Made by a program: the position numbers and the translations under genes
Notes under the pieces: generated by a model
The model's input: the letters and a program-made list of their open reading frames with translations, nothing else
Database searches by the model: none
Told to the model about the DNA's origin: nothing
Shown: positions 16,761 to 26,795 of the stretch, in pieces
Position numbering within the stretch: the first letter of the stretch is position 1
Layout: every line of letters begins with the position of its first letter
DNA from: Aeromonas rivuli
GTDB lineage: Bacteria; Pseudomonadota; Gammaproteobacteria; Enterobacterales; Aeromonadaceae
Reading direction: 5' to 3'
NCBI RefSeq assembly: GCF_000820045.1
Contig: NZ_CDBJ01000027.1
Coordinates: 216,541 to 280,540, forward strand
Length of the DNA: 64,000 bases

Positions 16761-16785
16761 GCGGTGAAGTGACGGTTATCACCGC
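16761..16785. promoter_or_regulatory. candidate AsnC/Lrp-type operator
   Basis: GCGGTGA-N11-TCACCGC is a perfect 7-bp inverted repeat in the 160-bp divergent region, 54 bp before the AsnC-type start and 83 bp before yjeH. Position and symmetry fit an operator. No binding data can be inferred. Confidence 0.45.
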
Positions 16786-16838
16786 CATTTCGTCGGCCAT
16801 AACCGGGGTGCGCAGGAAAGCAGCAGCAAAGAGGCAAC

Positions 16839-17264
16839 GTGGACAAATACGACGACAAGATAGTGGCCCTGCTTTCGCAAGATGGTCGGCTCAGCATCAG
16901 CAAGCTGGCCGAGGCGGTGGCGCTGTCCCGCTCCGCGGTGAGCGAGCGGCTCAAGCGCCTGGAGGAGCGAGGCATCATCCTCGGCTATCGCGCCGTGCTG
17001 GCCGAGCCCCAGGGCCAGATCAGCGCCTTCTTCGAACTCAGCTTTCGCACCCCCCGCTGCGAGCAATATGGCGCCCGCATCGGCCAGATCCCCGAGGTGC
17101 GGCTCTGCTACAGCATCAGTGGCGACACCGACATGCTGGTGCAGGTCAGGGTGGCGAACATGACGCGGCTCGACGCCATTCGCCAACAGTTGGAGGCCCT
17201 GCCCCAGCTCAGCATGATAAAGACCCATACCATCTTGAGCGAGCTTGTCGATCGCACCCGTTGA
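16839..17264 (+). CDS. Lrp/AsnC family transcriptional regulator
   Basis: The 141-residue protein has an N-terminal helix-turn-helix (ISKLAEAVALSRSAVSERLKRLEERG, about 19-44) and a C-terminal RAM/AsnC ligand-binding domain (about 60-140) with the YSISGDTDMLVQVRV core. The start is GTG with GAGG close upstream. It is divergent from yjeH and probably senses amino acids to control export and its own gene. The binding amino acid cannot be read from sequence. Confidence 0.88.
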   Translation: MDKYDDKIVALLSQDGRLSISKLAEAVALSRSAVSERLKRLEERGIILGYRAVLAEPQGQISAFFELSFRTPRCEQYGARIGQIPEVRLCYSISGDTDMLVQVRVANMTRLDAIRQQLEALPQLSMIKTHTILSELVDRTR

Positions 17265-17286
17265 GCCAGTTCAGGGATGCCCAGAC

Positions 17287-17318
17287 AGCACCAAGCCGCC
17301 CGAGGGCGGCTTGGTGCT
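17287..17318. terminator. strong hairpin between convergent asnC-type gene and sdaC
   Basis: A perfect 15-bp stem (AGCACCAAGCCGCCC) has a 2-base GA gap. T runs are absent on both sides, so its termination strength is uncertain despite the ideal position. Confidence 0.55.
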
Positions 17319-17330
17319 GATAACGCTGAC

Positions 17331-18629
17331 TCAGAACAAGAGGGAGTAAAGGATGCCGGTCATGGCCAGCACGCCAATCAGGGTCACGAACAGGTTGCTG
17401 GGCTGGCCCGCAAACTTGCGCATGGCCGGTACCTTGGCAATGGCGTACATGGGCATCAGGAACAGCAGCATGGCGATGATGGGGCCCCCCAGGGATTCGA
17501 TCATGCCGAGTATGCTGGGGTTCACCGTGGCCACGGCCCAGGTGGTCAGGATCATGAACAGGGCGGTGACCTTGTTGAGCCGCGTGCTGTCAATCGACTT
17601 GCCACGTTCACGCAGCATCTTGACCATCAGCCCATTGAAGCCCTCTTGCGCCCCCAGATAGTGACCCAGGAAAGACTTGCTGATGGCGACCATGGCGATC
17701 AGCGGCGCCAGGGTGGCAATCACGGGATTGTCGAAGTGGTTTGCCAGGTAGGAGAGGATGGAGATGTTCTGATCCTTGGCCGCCAGCAAATCACTTGGAG
17801 AGAGTGCCAGTACGCAGCTGAACACGAAGAACATCACGCTCACCACCATCATGATGTGGGCGCCCAGCAGGATGCGGTTGCACTTGCCATCGGCTCGCTC
17901 ACCGTAGCGGCCCTTATTATCCACCGCAAACGACGAGATGATGGGCGAGTGGTTGAAGGAGAACACCATCACGGGAATGGCCAGCCACAGGGTCTTGACG
18001 AAGTCCCCATTGAGGGCGTCGGACAAGGCCGGCGCCTCGCTGATGATGGCACCATTCCAGTGCGGAACCAGGTAGAAGGCCAGCCCCATGAGGGCGATGA
18101 CGAAGGGGAACACCAGTATGCTCATCGCCTTGACGATAAACTTGCCCCCCAGACGCACCACGGCCATCAGGGAGAGGATCAGCCCCAGGGCCAGCAGGGC
18201 GCGGGGTGGCGGCGTCATGCCGAGCTGATGGATCATCAGGCTCTCCACCGTGTTGGTGATGGCAACGGCGTACATCAGCAAGATGGGGTAGATGGCGAAG
18301 AAGTAGAGCAGCGTGATGAGCTTGCCCGCCATCTTGCCAAAATGCTCCTCGACCACCTCGGTGATGTCACCATCCCGGGTCGAGCCAGAGAGCACGAAGC
18401 GATTGAGGCCACGGTGAGCGAAGAAGGTGAGCGGCAACGCCAGCAGGGTCATGGCCAGCAGCGGCCAGAGTCCGCCGACCCCGGCATTGATGGGCAAAAA
18501 CAGGGTACCGGCACCGATGGCCGTGCCATACAGGCCCAGCATCCACACCAGATCGGCCTTGTTCATGCCAGTGGCACGGGTGCCCTGGCGCGGCAGGCTG
18601 CCCTCTACTGCAACATTCATCTCGGACAT
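17331..18629 (-). CDS. sdaC: serine transporter SdaC (HAAAP family, H+ symporter)
   Basis: The 432-residue permease is closely similar to E. coli SdaC. It has WMLGLYGTAIGAGTLFLPIN near residue 29, the DITEVVEEHFGKMAGKLITL segment, MTPPPRALL, FSFNHSPIISSFAV and FLGHYLGAQEGFNG. It imports L-serine with protons, mainly as carbon or nitrogen source. The ATG follows AGGAACGACTC. Its usual partner, serine deaminase sdaB, is not adjacent here. In E. coli sdaC sits near ygdH and xni; here those genes are 44 kb away. Confidence 0.93.
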   Translation of the reverse strand: MSEMNVAVEGSLPRQGTRATGMNKADLVWMLGLYGTAIGAGTLFLPINAGVGGLWPLLAMTLLALPLTFFAHRGLNRFVLSGSTRDGDITEVVEEHFGKMAGKLITLLYFFAIYPILLMYAVAITNTVESLMIHQLGMTPPPRALLALGLILSLMAVVRLGGKFIVKAMSILVFPFVIALMGLAFYLVPHWNGAIISEAPALSDALNGDFVKTLWLAIPVMVFSFNHSPIISSFAVDNKGRYGERADGKCNRILLGAHIMMVVSVMFFVFSCVLALSPSDLLAAKDQNISILSYLANHFDNPVIATLAPLIAMVAISKSFLGHYLGAQEGFNGLMVKMLRERGKSIDSTRLNKVTALFMILTTWAVATVNPSILGMIESLGGPIIAMLLFLMPMYAIAKVPAMRKFAGQPSNLFVTLIGVLAMTGILYSLLF

Positions 18630-19113
18630 GAGTCGTTCCTGTAGTTTGAGAATCGAATTTCTGGCTCACGGCAAGTGCCGTCTTGTTCCGACTCCCTGGA
18701 ACCTTATGTCCACCCTGGATCTGGCTCGAACCGTGGCGCAACCCGGCAAGCATTACCAAATTGCAACAAGTGGGGCGATCAGGGGATTCACGTTGAACCA
18801 TGCCACGGCGGCGTTCACACCCCGTTAACCCTGTATCGCGTTGATGGGGTCACTCTAAATTAAACATCCGGCCAAATCACAGGTAAATTTGAACAATTAA
18901 ACAAAAGTTTGACTTAAATCGTGTTTGCCACGCTCTGAGTCACGCTTCCTTTCCACTCTGGTGAAGAGTCGTTAACAATTCCCGGGAGCCCGTTATCGAC
19001 GCCTGCTCCCGATGCTGAAACAACCTGATCACACTCCTCCCTCCGGGACTCAAGTTGTGTGCCACCTTGCCCTGGCGTACCCTGTTCCTCACCGCTTTTT
19101 CCGTTGAATAACT
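18630..19113. other. divergent regulatory region, sdaC / LysR gene (484 bp)
   Basis: No gene is evident. The middle (about 18850-18920) is AT-rich and holds a TGTGA half-site on the minus strand (18877-18881) that could be part of a CRP site for sdaC; the other half is poor. CGGGAGC-N15-GCTCCCG, a 7-bp inverted repeat, lies at 18983-19011 on the LysR-gene side. Confidence 0.45.
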
Positions 19114-20028
19114 ATGGCCATCACCCGTACCGATCTCGCCGAACTGGCGGTGTTTGCCGCCGTCGCCCGCCACCAGAGCTTCAGCAAGGCCGCCCTCGAA
19201 CTTGGCGTCTCAGCCTCCGCCCTGAGCCATAGCCTGAAGGGCTTGGAGCAGCGGCTGGGGGTCAGGCTGCTCAATCGCAGCACCCGCGCCGTGGTGCCGA
19301 CCGATGCGGGCCAACGGCTGCTGGAGCAGCTGGTGCCGACCCTGACCCAGCTGGAAGAGGCGCTGGAGGAGCTGACCCGCCACAGCGAGGAGCCGGTCGG
19401 CAGGCTGAAGCTCTGTGCGCCACGGGGTGCCATCCATACCGTACTGGCACCTGTGCTGATCGATTATCTGGTGCGCTACCCGCGCATGCAGGTGGAGGTG
19501 GTGGAGCAGGAGCTGATGCCGCGCCTCATCGAGGATGGCTACGATGCCGCCATCTTCTATGGCGACCTGTTGCCCAAGGAGATGATTGCCGTACCGCTCG
19601 GCCCGCTGCAACGCTATCTGGTGGTGGCTTCCCCCGCCTATCTGGCCGAGCACGGCACGCCACAGCACCCTCGCGAACTGGCCCGTCACGCCTGCATCGG
19701 TTATCGACTGACCCCCTCCCACCACTACCGCTGGGCCTTTGCCGGGGAAGAGGGCAGCCTGCTGGAGATAGAGGTGACTGGCCCCCTGACCACCAGCACC
19801 CCCGCTCTTTATCTGGGAGCGGCCGAGGCGGGATTGGGGTTGGCCTACTGCCTGGAGGAGGAGGTGAGCCAGCAGCTCGCCGAGGGGAAACTGCTGAGCG
19901 TGCTGGAGCCCTGGTGCCCCAGCTTCACGGGCTTCTCACTCTTCTACCCCAGCCGCCATCAGTTGGGTCACGGCCTGCGCACCCTGATCGACCAGCTCAA
20001 GGAGCACTATCACCGCCATGATTGCTGA
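19114..20028 (+). CDS. LysR-family transcriptional regulator
   Basis: The 304-residue protein has a winged HTH in residues 8-66 (FAAVARHQSFSKAALELGVSASALSHSLKGLE) and a periplasmic-binding-protein-like effector domain from about 93 to the end. It belongs to the large group that resembles regulators of efflux or oxidoreductase genes; the effector is unknown. It lies 99 bp before a co-oriented MATE exporter, whose promoter region carries two TTATCAAT repeats, so the exporter is a reasonable target. Confidence 0.88.
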   Translation: MAITRTDLAELAVFAAVARHQSFSKAALELGVSASALSHSLKGLEQRLGVRLLNRSTRAVVPTDAGQRLLEQLVPTLTQLEEALEELTRHSEEPVGRLKLCAPRGAIHTVLAPVLIDYLVRYPRMQVEVVEQELMPRLIEDGYDAAIFYGDLLPKEMIAVPLGPLQRYLVVASPAYLAEHGTPQHPRELARHACIGYRLTPSHHYRWAFAGEEGSLLEIEVTGPLTTSTPALYLGAAEAGLGLAYCLEEEVSQQLAEGKLLSVLEPWCPSFTGFSLFYPSRHQLGHGLRTLIDQLKEHYHRHDC

Positions 20029-20062
20029 GTATTATTCAGTAATTCATCAAATATAAATCGGA

Positions 20063-20084
20063 TTATCAATGTAAGTTTATCAAT
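20063..20084 (+). repeat. TTATCAAT direct repeat before the MATE gene
   Basis: Two identical octamers TTATCAAT (20063-20070 and 20077-20084) start 14 bp apart in an AT-rich promoter region, 44 bp before the MATE start. They may be regulator half-sites. Confidence 0.4.
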
Positions 20085-20127
20085 CTAGACTGTCTGCTCG
20101 ATATTGGGCCTCCCCGAGAGAACAGAT

Positions 20128-21507
20128 ATGTCTGCCTACTTCACCCTGCGCCAACGGGTCATGACCCGCCGCTTCTGGGGCTATGCCCTCCCCTCCATCC
20201 TCGCCATGCTGGTCTCCGGTGCCTATTACCTGATCGATGGCATCTTCGTCGGCCACTATGTGGGGGCCGCCGGCCTCGCCGGTATCAATCTGGTCTACCC
20301 GGTCATCATGGTGCTGATCGGCCTCGCCGCCATGGTAGCCATGGGGGCGGCAACTGCCATCTCCTTCCAGCAAGGGGCGAGAAACCTCAAGCAGGCCCGT
20401 CAGAGCCTGGTCAATGCGCTCTGGCTAGTGGCAGGGCTTGGGGTCGCCGCCCCCCTGCTGCTGCACCATTGGCACATGGAGATCCTGCTGGCGCTGGGGA
20501 TTGAGCAAGGCACCGCGACCTGGCAGCAGGCCAGCGACTATCTCACCTGGATTGGTGGCGGCACCCTGCTGCTGGCCAGCAACCTGGCGGTGCCCTACCT
20601 GCTGCGCAACGATGGCCGCCCCCGCCTCGCCATGATCCTGGTCAGCAGTGGCGCCATCCTCAACATCGCGCTCAACTATGTGATGGTGGGCCGACTGGGG
20701 CTGGGACTGGTGGGCACCGCCCAGGCGACGCTCATCTCAGAGGGTATCGTCAGCCTGCTGGGCCTCGGCTATTTCTTTAGCTCCCATGCCAGGCTGCGCC
20801 TCTCCTGGCGCGACCTCGTCCCCGAGTGGGTGGCCATGCCCGGATTGCTGTTCAGCGGCCTGCCGAGCCTCATCACCCAGTTCAACCTGGGGCTGCTGCT
20901 GCTGCTGCACAACAGCCAGCTGATGGTCTATGGCTCCATCAAGGATCTGGCCGGCTTCACCGTGGCCGGGTACACCGAGGCGGTGTTCATCGTCATCCTG
21001 CAGGGGTTGGCCTTCGGCATCCAGCCGCTGGTCAGCCAGGCGGCGGGGGCCAAGCGCCATCGGGATCTGAAGTTCCTGATGGAGATGGGGCTCAAGGTAA
21101 CCTTGATCTACGGGGTGGCGGTCTGGCTGTTGATCCAGCTGCTGCCGCAACCGGTGGCCATGCTCTACACCGGTTCCCAGGATGCGGAGCTGATTGCCGC
21201 CGCCGTCAGCAGCCTGACCCTCAATCTTGCCGCCATTCCGCTGGAGGGGATCATCATGTTCGGCATAGTGCTGCTGCAATCCATGGCCCGCACCAGGCAG
21301 GCGCTGATCATCTCGACCGCCAAGACGGCGCTGCTGCTGCCGCTCATCTTCTGGCTGCCGCTCTGGTGGGGCCGCGACGGGGTGCTGCTGGCCCAGCCCA
21401 TCACAGTGCTGCTGCTGAGCCTGCCCCTGTGCGGGCTGCTGTGGCGGGAGTGGTGCAAGCTGACCCCGGCCACGGAGCAGATGCAGCTCCAGTCCAGCCT
21501 GGGATAA
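20128..21507 (+). CDS. MATE-family multidrug/sodium exporter
   Basis: The 459-residue inner-membrane protein has 12 hydrophobic segments in two homologous bundles. Typical features are PSILAMLVSGAYYLIDGIFVGHYVG near residue 19, followed by IMVLIGLAAMVAMGAATAIS, and the second-half counterpart SLITQFNLGLLLLLHN. MATE proteins expel cationic compounds in exchange for Na+ or H+. I chose MSAYFTLRQR at 20128, which gives the usual N-terminus. It is likely controlled by the LysR gene just upstream. Confidence 0.88.
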   Translation: MSAYFTLRQRVMTRRFWGYALPSILAMLVSGAYYLIDGIFVGHYVGAAGLAGINLVYPVIMVLIGLAAMVAMGAATAISFQQGARNLKQARQSLVNALWLVAGLGVAAPLLLHHWHMEILLALGIEQGTATWQQASDYLTWIGGGTLLLASNLAVPYLLRNDGRPRLAMILVSSGAILNIALNYVMVGRLGLGLVGTAQATLISEGIVSLLGLGYFFSSHARLRLSWRDLVPEWVAMPGLLFSGLPSLITQFNLGLLLLLHNSQLMVYGSIKDLAGFTVAGYTEAVFIVILQGLAFGIQPLVSQAAGAKRHRDLKFLMEMGLKVTLIYGVAVWLLIQLLPQPVAMLYTGSQDAELIAAAVSSLTLNLAAIPLEGIIMFGIVLLQSMARTRQALIISTAKTALLLPLIFWLPLWWGRDGVLLAQPITVLLLSLPLCGLLWREWCKLTPATEQMQLQSSLG

Positions 21508-21563
21508 ACCGCTGTGACATAGGGACAGACCTTCTGCCATGGTCATTATCCCGACGCCGACAT

Positions 21564-21595
21564 AAAAAAAGTCCCCGCATGGCGGGGACTTTTTT
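21564..21595. terminator. bidirectional intrinsic terminator (MATE / accA)
   Basis: A7 precedes and T6 follows the hairpin GTCCCCGC-ATG-GCGGGGAC. It terminates both convergent transcripts and marks the end of the long minus-strand envelope block. Confidence 0.92.
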
Positions 21596-21620
21596 CAGGC
21601 GCGAGCTGCCGCAGGTGTTA

Positions 21621-22571
21621 TCAGCAGTAGCCGTAACCCAGCAGACGCTGGTAGCGCTGCTCCAGCAACTGGTCGCTGTCCAGCGGGCGCAGCGCCTCGA
21701 GATCTTGCTTGATGCGGGCCTTGAGGCGCTCGGCCATCAGGACCACATTGCGGTGGGCGCCACCGAGGGGCTCCTCGACGATGGTGTCGATAAGCTTCAG
21801 CTCCTTCAGGCGCTGAGCCGTGATGCCCATGGCATCGGCAGCGATCGGGGCCTTGTCGGCGCTCTTCCACAGGATGGAGGCGCACCCTTCCGGCGAGATG
21901 ACGGAGTAGGTGGAGTACTGCAGCATGTTGACGCGATCGCCAACACCTATCGCCAGGGCTCCGCCCGAGCCGCCTTCACCGATCACGGTGCAGACCACCG
22001 GCACGGTCAGGCCAGCCATCACTTTCAGGTTGCGGGCGATGGCCTCGGACTGGCCACGCTCCTCGGCACCCACGCCGGGATAGGCGCCCGGGGTGTCGAT
22101 GAAGGTGATGATCGGCATCTTGAAGCGCTCGGCCATCTCCATCAGCCGCAGGGCCTTGCGGTACCCTTCCGGGCGCGGCATGCCGAAGTTGCGCTTGATC
22201 TTCTCCTTGGTCTCGCGCCCCTTCTGCTGACCGATGATCATCACCGGCTCACCGTCAAGACGGGCGATGCCGCCGATGATGGCTTTGTCATCGGCATAGG
22301 CGCGATCGCCAGCCAGCTCGTCGAAGTCGGTGAAGATCTGCGCGATGTAATCCAGGGTGTAAGGACGCTGGGGATGGCGCGCCATCTGGGATACCTGCCA
22401 GGCCCCAAGATCACCGAAGATCTTCTTGGTCAGCTCTTCGTTTTTCTTCTCCAACCGGCGGATATCTTCTTTGAGATCCACTGCGTGATTGCCTTCGCTC
22501 ACATGTTTGAGCTCATCGATCTGCGCCTGCAATTCGGCTATCGGCTGTTCAAAATCCAGAAAAAGACTCAT
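21621..22571 (-). CDS. accA: acetyl-CoA carboxylase carboxyltransferase subunit alpha
   Basis: The 316-residue subunit joins AccD to form the carboxyltransferase that makes malonyl-CoA, the first committed step of fatty-acid synthesis. The crotonase-like core shows the [20 protein letters not shown] region near 166-185, [15 protein letters not shown] near 206-220 and the [20 protein letters not shown] segment. It is the last gene of the minus-strand block, 15 bp after dnaE, as in E. coli. Confidence 0.97.
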   Translation of the reverse strand: MSLFLDFEQPIAELQAQIDELKHVSEGNHAVDLKEDIRRLEKKNEELTKKIFGDLGAWQVSQMARHPQRPYTLDYIAQIFTDFDELAGDRAYADDKAIIGGIARLDGEPVMIIGQQKGRETKEKIKRNFGMPRPEGYRKALRLMEMAERFKMPIITFIDTPGAYPGVGAEERGQSEAIARNLKVMAGLTVPVVCTVIGEGGSGGALAIGVGDRVNMLQYSTYSVISPEGCASILWKSADKAPIAADAMGITAQRLKELKLIDTIVEEPLGGAHRNVVLMAERLKARIKQDLEALRPLDSDQLLEQRYQRLLGYGYC

Positions 22572-22586
22572 AGGGCCTTAGAACCT

Positions 22587-25500
22587 CTAATCAAAAACCA
22601 ATTCCACCCGCTCTCGTCCCAGCAGGACACGCAAGTCATCTATCAGTTGATCGGTGGGCGTCACCCGCCACTCGGTACCGAGCGTCAGTCGCACCCGTGA
22701 GCCGGGACGCCGATAGTGTACCTGAACCGGACAGACTCCGGCACGAGCGGGCTCCAAAATCTCGCTAAAACGCTGAAAAAAGCGTTCATCTATGCGCTGT
22801 TCGTCGAGAGAAATACGGATCGCCCTGGCGAATCGCTCCCTCGCATCATTGATATCCAGCAGTTCACGGGCCGACATTTTAAGGCCACCGGAGAAGTCAT
22901 CAAAGCTGACCTGTCCAGAAACCACCAAAATACGGTCTTTTTGCATCAATTCTTCGTATTTTTCCAGTGCTTCACTAAATAGTGTCACATCCAGACGCCC
23001 GGATCTGTCGTCCAGGGTAAAGATCCCCATCTTGTTGCCGCGCTTGGTGACCATGCTGCGAGCCGCAATCACCAGACCCGCTGCCGTGGTCACCGTATCC
23101 CGGGAGGTGGGATGCAGATCGCACAGCCGACCCGAGGTATAACGGCGCAGTTCGCTGCTGTACTGGTTGATGGGGTGGCCAGTCAGATAAAGCCCGAGGG
23201 TCTCGCGCTCCCCTTCCAGCCATACCTTGTCGGGCCAGTGCGGCACGTTGGCGAACGCCTTTTTGACGTCATCAATCTCCTGGGTCAAGACCCCGAACAT
23301 GTCGACCTGACCAAATGCCTGGGCCTTGGCATGCTGCTCGGCGGCGCGCATCGCCTCCTCCAGGGTGGCCATCAGGGCGGCCCGGTGGGGGCCGAGCCGG
23401 TCCATGGCCCCGGAGTAGATGAGCTTCTCCATCACCCGCTTGTTGATCTTCTTGATGTCGACCCGGTTGCAGAAATCGAACAGATCCCGGAAGGGGCCGT
23501 CGCTGTCCCGCGCCGCCAGGATAGCATCGATGGGGCCCTCGCCGACCCCCTTCACTGCCCCGATACCATAGACGATATGGCCATCTTCATTGACGCTGAA
23601 GCGATAACGGCCGGTATTCACGTCCGGCGGTATCACCGTGAGCCCCATGCGCTGGCACTCGTCCACCAGGGTCACTATCTTGTCGGTGTTGTCCATGTCG
23701 GCCGTCATCACCGCCGCCATGAACTCGGCCGGGAAGTGGGTCTTGAGCCAGAGGGTCTGGTAGGAGACCAGGGCGTAGGCGGCGGAGTGGGACTTGTTGA
23801 AGCCGTAGCCCGCAAATTTTTCCACCAGATCGAAGATCTTTACCGCCAGCTCGCCATCGATGCCGTTTTTAACGGCGCCTTCCTCGAACCCCGAGCGCTG
23901 CTTGGCCATCTCGACCGGGTTTTTCTTGCCCATGGCCCGGCGCAGCATGTCTGCCCCACCCAGGGTGTAGCCCGCCAGCACCTGGGCTATCTGCATCACC
24001 TGTTCCTGATAGACGATGATGCCGTAGGTGGGTTCGAGTATGGGTTTGAGGCTCTCGTGCTGCCAGGTGGCATCCGGGTAGGAGATGGCCTCATCCCCGC
24101 GCTTGCGCTCGATGAAGTTGTCCACCATCCCGGACTGGAGCGGGCCCGGCCGGAACAGTGCCACCAGAGCAATCATGTCTTCGAAACAGTCGGGTTGCAG
24201 CCGCTTGATCAGATCCTTCATGCCGCGGGATTCGAGCTGGAACACCGCGGTGGTCTCGAAACGCTGCAACAGCGCAAACGACTTCTTGTCATCGATGGGG
24301 ATGGCGGCGATATCGATCGGCGGCTTGCCCTCTTTGGCCAGGCGCGGGTTGATCATGCCGAGCGCCCAGTCGATGATGGTGAGGGTGCGCAGCCCCAGGA
24401 AGTCAAACTTCACCAGACCCGCATACTCCACATCGTTCTTGTCGAACTGGGTGACCGGGTGCTGTCCTTCACTGTCACAATAGAGCGGCGCGAAATCGGT
24501 GATCTTGGTGGGCGCTATCACCACACCACCGGCGTGTTTGCCTGCGTTGCGCACCACCCCTTCGAGGCGGCGCGCCATGTCGATGAGATCCTTGACCTCT
24601 TCATCCTGATCGTAGAGCTCGGGCAGCTTGGGTTCGGCCTCGAACGCCTTGGCGAGCGTCATGCCCGGATCCGGCGGTATCAGCTTGGAGATACGGTCCA
24701 CGAAGCCATAAGGGTGGCCCAACACCCTTCCTACGTCCCGCACTACCGCCTTGGCGGCCATGCTGCCGAAGGTGATGATCTGCGACACCGCATCCCGGCC
24801 ATACATGTCGGCGACGTGATCGATCACCTCGTCGCGCCTGTCCATGCAAAAGTCGACGTCGAAGTCGGGCATGGAGACCCGTTCCGGGTTCAGGAAACGT
24901 TCGAACAGCAGATCAAACTCCAGCGGATCGAGATCGGTGATCTTGAGCGCGTACGCCACCAGCGAACCCGCCCCCGACCCTCGGCCGGGCCCGACCGGAA
25001 TGCCGTTGTCCTTGGACCACTGGATAAACTCCATCACGATGAGGAAGTAACCAGGGAAGCCCATCTGGTTGATCACCTTGAGCTCTATCTCGAGGCGCTC
25101 ATCATACTCGCCGCGCTTGGCGGCACGCACTTCCGCGTCCGGGAACAGGAAAGCGAGCCGCTCCTCCAGTCCCTCCTGGGATTTCACCACCAGAAACTCT
25201 TCCGTGGTCATGTCGCCGGTCGGGAAGTTGGGCAGGAAATATTCCCCAAGGCGCACAGTCACGTTGCAGCGCTTGGCGATTTCGACCGTGTTCTCCAGCG
25301 CCTCCGGGATATCGGCGAACAGCTCGACCATCTCGGCCTGGCTGCGCAGATATTGCTTGGGGCTGTAATTGCGCGGCCTGCGCTTGTCCGCCAGGGTGTA
25401 GCCATCATGGATGGCCACCCGGATTTCGTGGGCATCAAAGTCTTCGGCGTTGAGGAACACCACCTCGTTGGTGGCCACCACCGGCAACTCGAACTCGGCG

Positions 25501-26066
25501 GCGATGGCCACCGCCATGTGCAGGTAAGCCTCCTCGTCCGGCCGCTCGGTGCGCAGCAACTCGAGGTAATAGGCATCGGGGAAATGCTGGCGATAGAAAT
25601 CGAGACACTGCTCGGTCTGCTGCCGATTGCCCTTGAGCAGAAACTTGCCCACGTCCCCCTCACGCCCACCGGAGAGCACTATCACCCCTTTGGCATGATC
25701 GCTCAGCCAGGCCTTGTCGATGACAGGCTTGTCCTGCACATGACCACGCTGGTAGGCACGGGAGATGAGCATGGTGATGTTCTGGTAACCCTCATTGTCC
25801 ATGGCCAGCAGGGTGAGCCGAAACAGCTCGTCCCCCAACTCGTCGCTCTGCGCCCAGAAGTCGGTCCCGACAATGGGCTTGATCCCCTTGCCATGGGCCG
25901 CCCCATAGAAGCGCACCAGACCACACATGTTGACCTGATCGGTCAGCGCCAGGGCTGGTTGACCATCGGCGGCGGCGGCGCTGACGATGGGGCCTATCTT
26001 CTGCAGGCCATCGACCATGGAGAAATCGGAATGAACGCGCAGATGGATAAAGCTAGGCTCGGCCAT
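22587..26066 (-). CDS. dnaE: DNA polymerase III subunit alpha
   Basis: The 1159-residue replicative polymerase begins with a PHP domain ([20 protein letters not shown]). It continues with the catalytic region carrying [15 protein letters not shown] and the aspartates of [17 protein letters not shown] near residue 400, then [20 protein letters not shown], a helix-hairpin-helix and an OB-fold near 990-1060. I chose the ATG at 26066 because AGGGAG lies 5 bases before it; a GTG two codons upstream would give the same protein with two extra residues. Confidence 0.97.
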   Translation of the reverse strand: MAEPSFIHLRVHSDFSMVDGLQKIGPIVSAAAADGQPALALTDQVNMCGLVRFYGAAHGKGIKPIVGTDFWAQSDELGDELFRLTLLAMDNEGYQNITMLISRAYQRGHVQDKPVIDKAWLSDHAKGVIVLSGGREGDVGKFLLKGNRQQTEQCLDFYRQHFPDAYYLELLRTERPDEEAYLHMAVAIAAEFELPVVATNEVVFLNAEDFDAHEIRVAIHDGYTLADKRRPRNYSPKQYLRSQAEMVELFADIPEALENTVEIAKRCNVTVRLGEYFLPNFPTGDMTTEEFLVVKSQEGLEERLAFLFPDAEVRAAKRGEYDERLEIELKVINQMGFPGYFLIVMEFIQWSKDNGIPVGPGRGSGAGSLVAYALKITDLDPLEFDLLFERFLNPERVSMPDFDVDFCMDRRDEVIDHVADMYGRDAVSQIITFGSMAAKAVVRDVGRVLGHPYGFVDRISKLIPPDPGMTLAKAFEAEPKLPELYDQDEEVKDLIDMARRLEGVVRNAGKHAGGVVIAPTKITDFAPLYCDSEGQHPVTQFDKNDVEYAGLVKFDFLGLRTLTIIDWALGMINPRLAKEGKPPIDIAAIPIDDKKSFALLQRFETTAVFQLESRGMKDLIKRLQPDCFEDMIALVALFRPGPLQSGMVDNFIERKRGDEAISYPDATWQHESLKPILEPTYGIIVYQEQVMQIAQVLAGYTLGGADMLRRAMGKKNPVEMAKQRSGFEEGAVKNGIDGELAVKIFDLVEKFAGYGFNKSHSAAYALVSYQTLWLKTHFPAEFMAAVMTADMDNTDKIVTLVDECQRMGLTVIPPDVNTGRYRFSVNEDGHIVYGIGAVKGVGEGPIDAILAARDSDGPFRDLFDFCNRVDIKKINKRVMEKLIYSGAMDRLGPHRAALMATLEEAMRAAEQHAKAQAFGQVDMFGVLTQEIDDVKKAFANVPHWPDKVWLEGERETLGLYLTGHPINQYSSELRRYTSGRLCDLHPTSRDTVTTAAGLVIAARSMVTKRGNKMGIFTLDDRSGRLDVTLFSEALEKYEELMQKDRILVVSGQVSFDDFSGGLKMSARELLDINDARERFARAIRISLDEQRIDERFFQRFSEILEPARAGVCPVQVHYRRPGSRVRLTLGTEWRVTPTDQLIDDLRVLLGRERVELVFD

Positions 26067-26138
26067 GGTCACTCCCTGGTGCTTGGTTGATATTGACTGA
26101 CGCTGTCGTCGGTTGAGTCATGGATGAAGGCCGCAAGG

Positions 26139-26729
26139 TCACGCCTGCCCGAGTGCCCGGCGCACCGGTTTGAAGCTCTGGCGATACTCTGGCAGGGGGC
26201 CATGCTCGGCCAGAATGGCAAGGTGCTCAGGGGTCGGGTAGCCCTTGTGGCGGGCGAAACCATATTCGGGATGACGGCTATCGAGCTCGGTCATTTCGCT
26301 GTCACGGGTCACCTTGGCGAGGATGGAAGCGGCACTGATGGCAGCCACCAGGCTGTCGCCCTTGACCACGGCGCGGGCCTCCATCGGCAAGCTTGGGCAG
26401 CGATTGCCGTCGATGAACACCAATTCCGGCACTATGTGGAGCCCCGCCACGGCGCGCTGCATCGCCAGCATGGTGGCGTGCAGTATGTTGAGCTGGTCGA
26501 TCTCGCTGGGAGTGGCCCGGCCGACGGCCCAGGCCAATGCCTTCTCCTTTATCTCGCCGTACAGGGCGAGACGCTTCTTCTCGGAGAGCTTCTTGGAATC
26601 GGCCAGCCCGACAATGGGATTGGCAGGATCCAGGATCACCGCGGCGGTGACCACGTCCCCCACCAGGGGGCCGCGGCCGACTTCGTCCACACCGGCAACC
26701 AGCTTGTCTTCGGGAATATCGATCATCAT
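26139..26729 (-). CDS. rnhB: ribonuclease HII
   Basis: The 196-residue enzyme nicks RNA at ribonucleotides embedded in DNA. The N-terminal [14 protein letters not shown] motif supplies the first catalytic D and E. The D in VDEVGRG, a D in [18 protein letters not shown] and the [10 protein letters not shown] region complete the site. Start codons at 26729 and 26726 (ATGATG) follow AAGG. It lies between lpxB and dnaE, the same order as in other gammaproteobacteria. Confidence 0.95.
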   Translation of the reverse strand: MMIDIPEDKLVAGVDEVGRGPLVGDVVTAAVILDPANPIVGLADSKKLSEKKRLALYGEIKEKALAWAVGRATPSEIDQLNILHATMLAMQRAVAGLHIVPELVFIDGNRCPSLPMEARAVVKGDSLVAAISAASILAKVTRDSEMTELDSRHPEYGFARHKGYPTPEHLAILAEHGPLPEYRQSFKPVRRALGQA

Positions 26730-26795
26730 CTTGCAGCCTTGAATCAAAACAGGCCCCGCAGGGCCAGTGTCAGCACAACATCGCCAGCGGGTGCA

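Noticed and set aside
20826-22700. 624-codon + frame covering the MATE end and accA
   Set aside because: It passes through a strong bidirectional terminator and is out of frame with or opposite to two recognised genes.
23112-26090. 992-codon open frame on the + strand opposite dnaE
   Set aside because: It mirrors dnaE almost exactly, has no recognisable domain, and its composition follows the codon bias of the true gene on the other strand.
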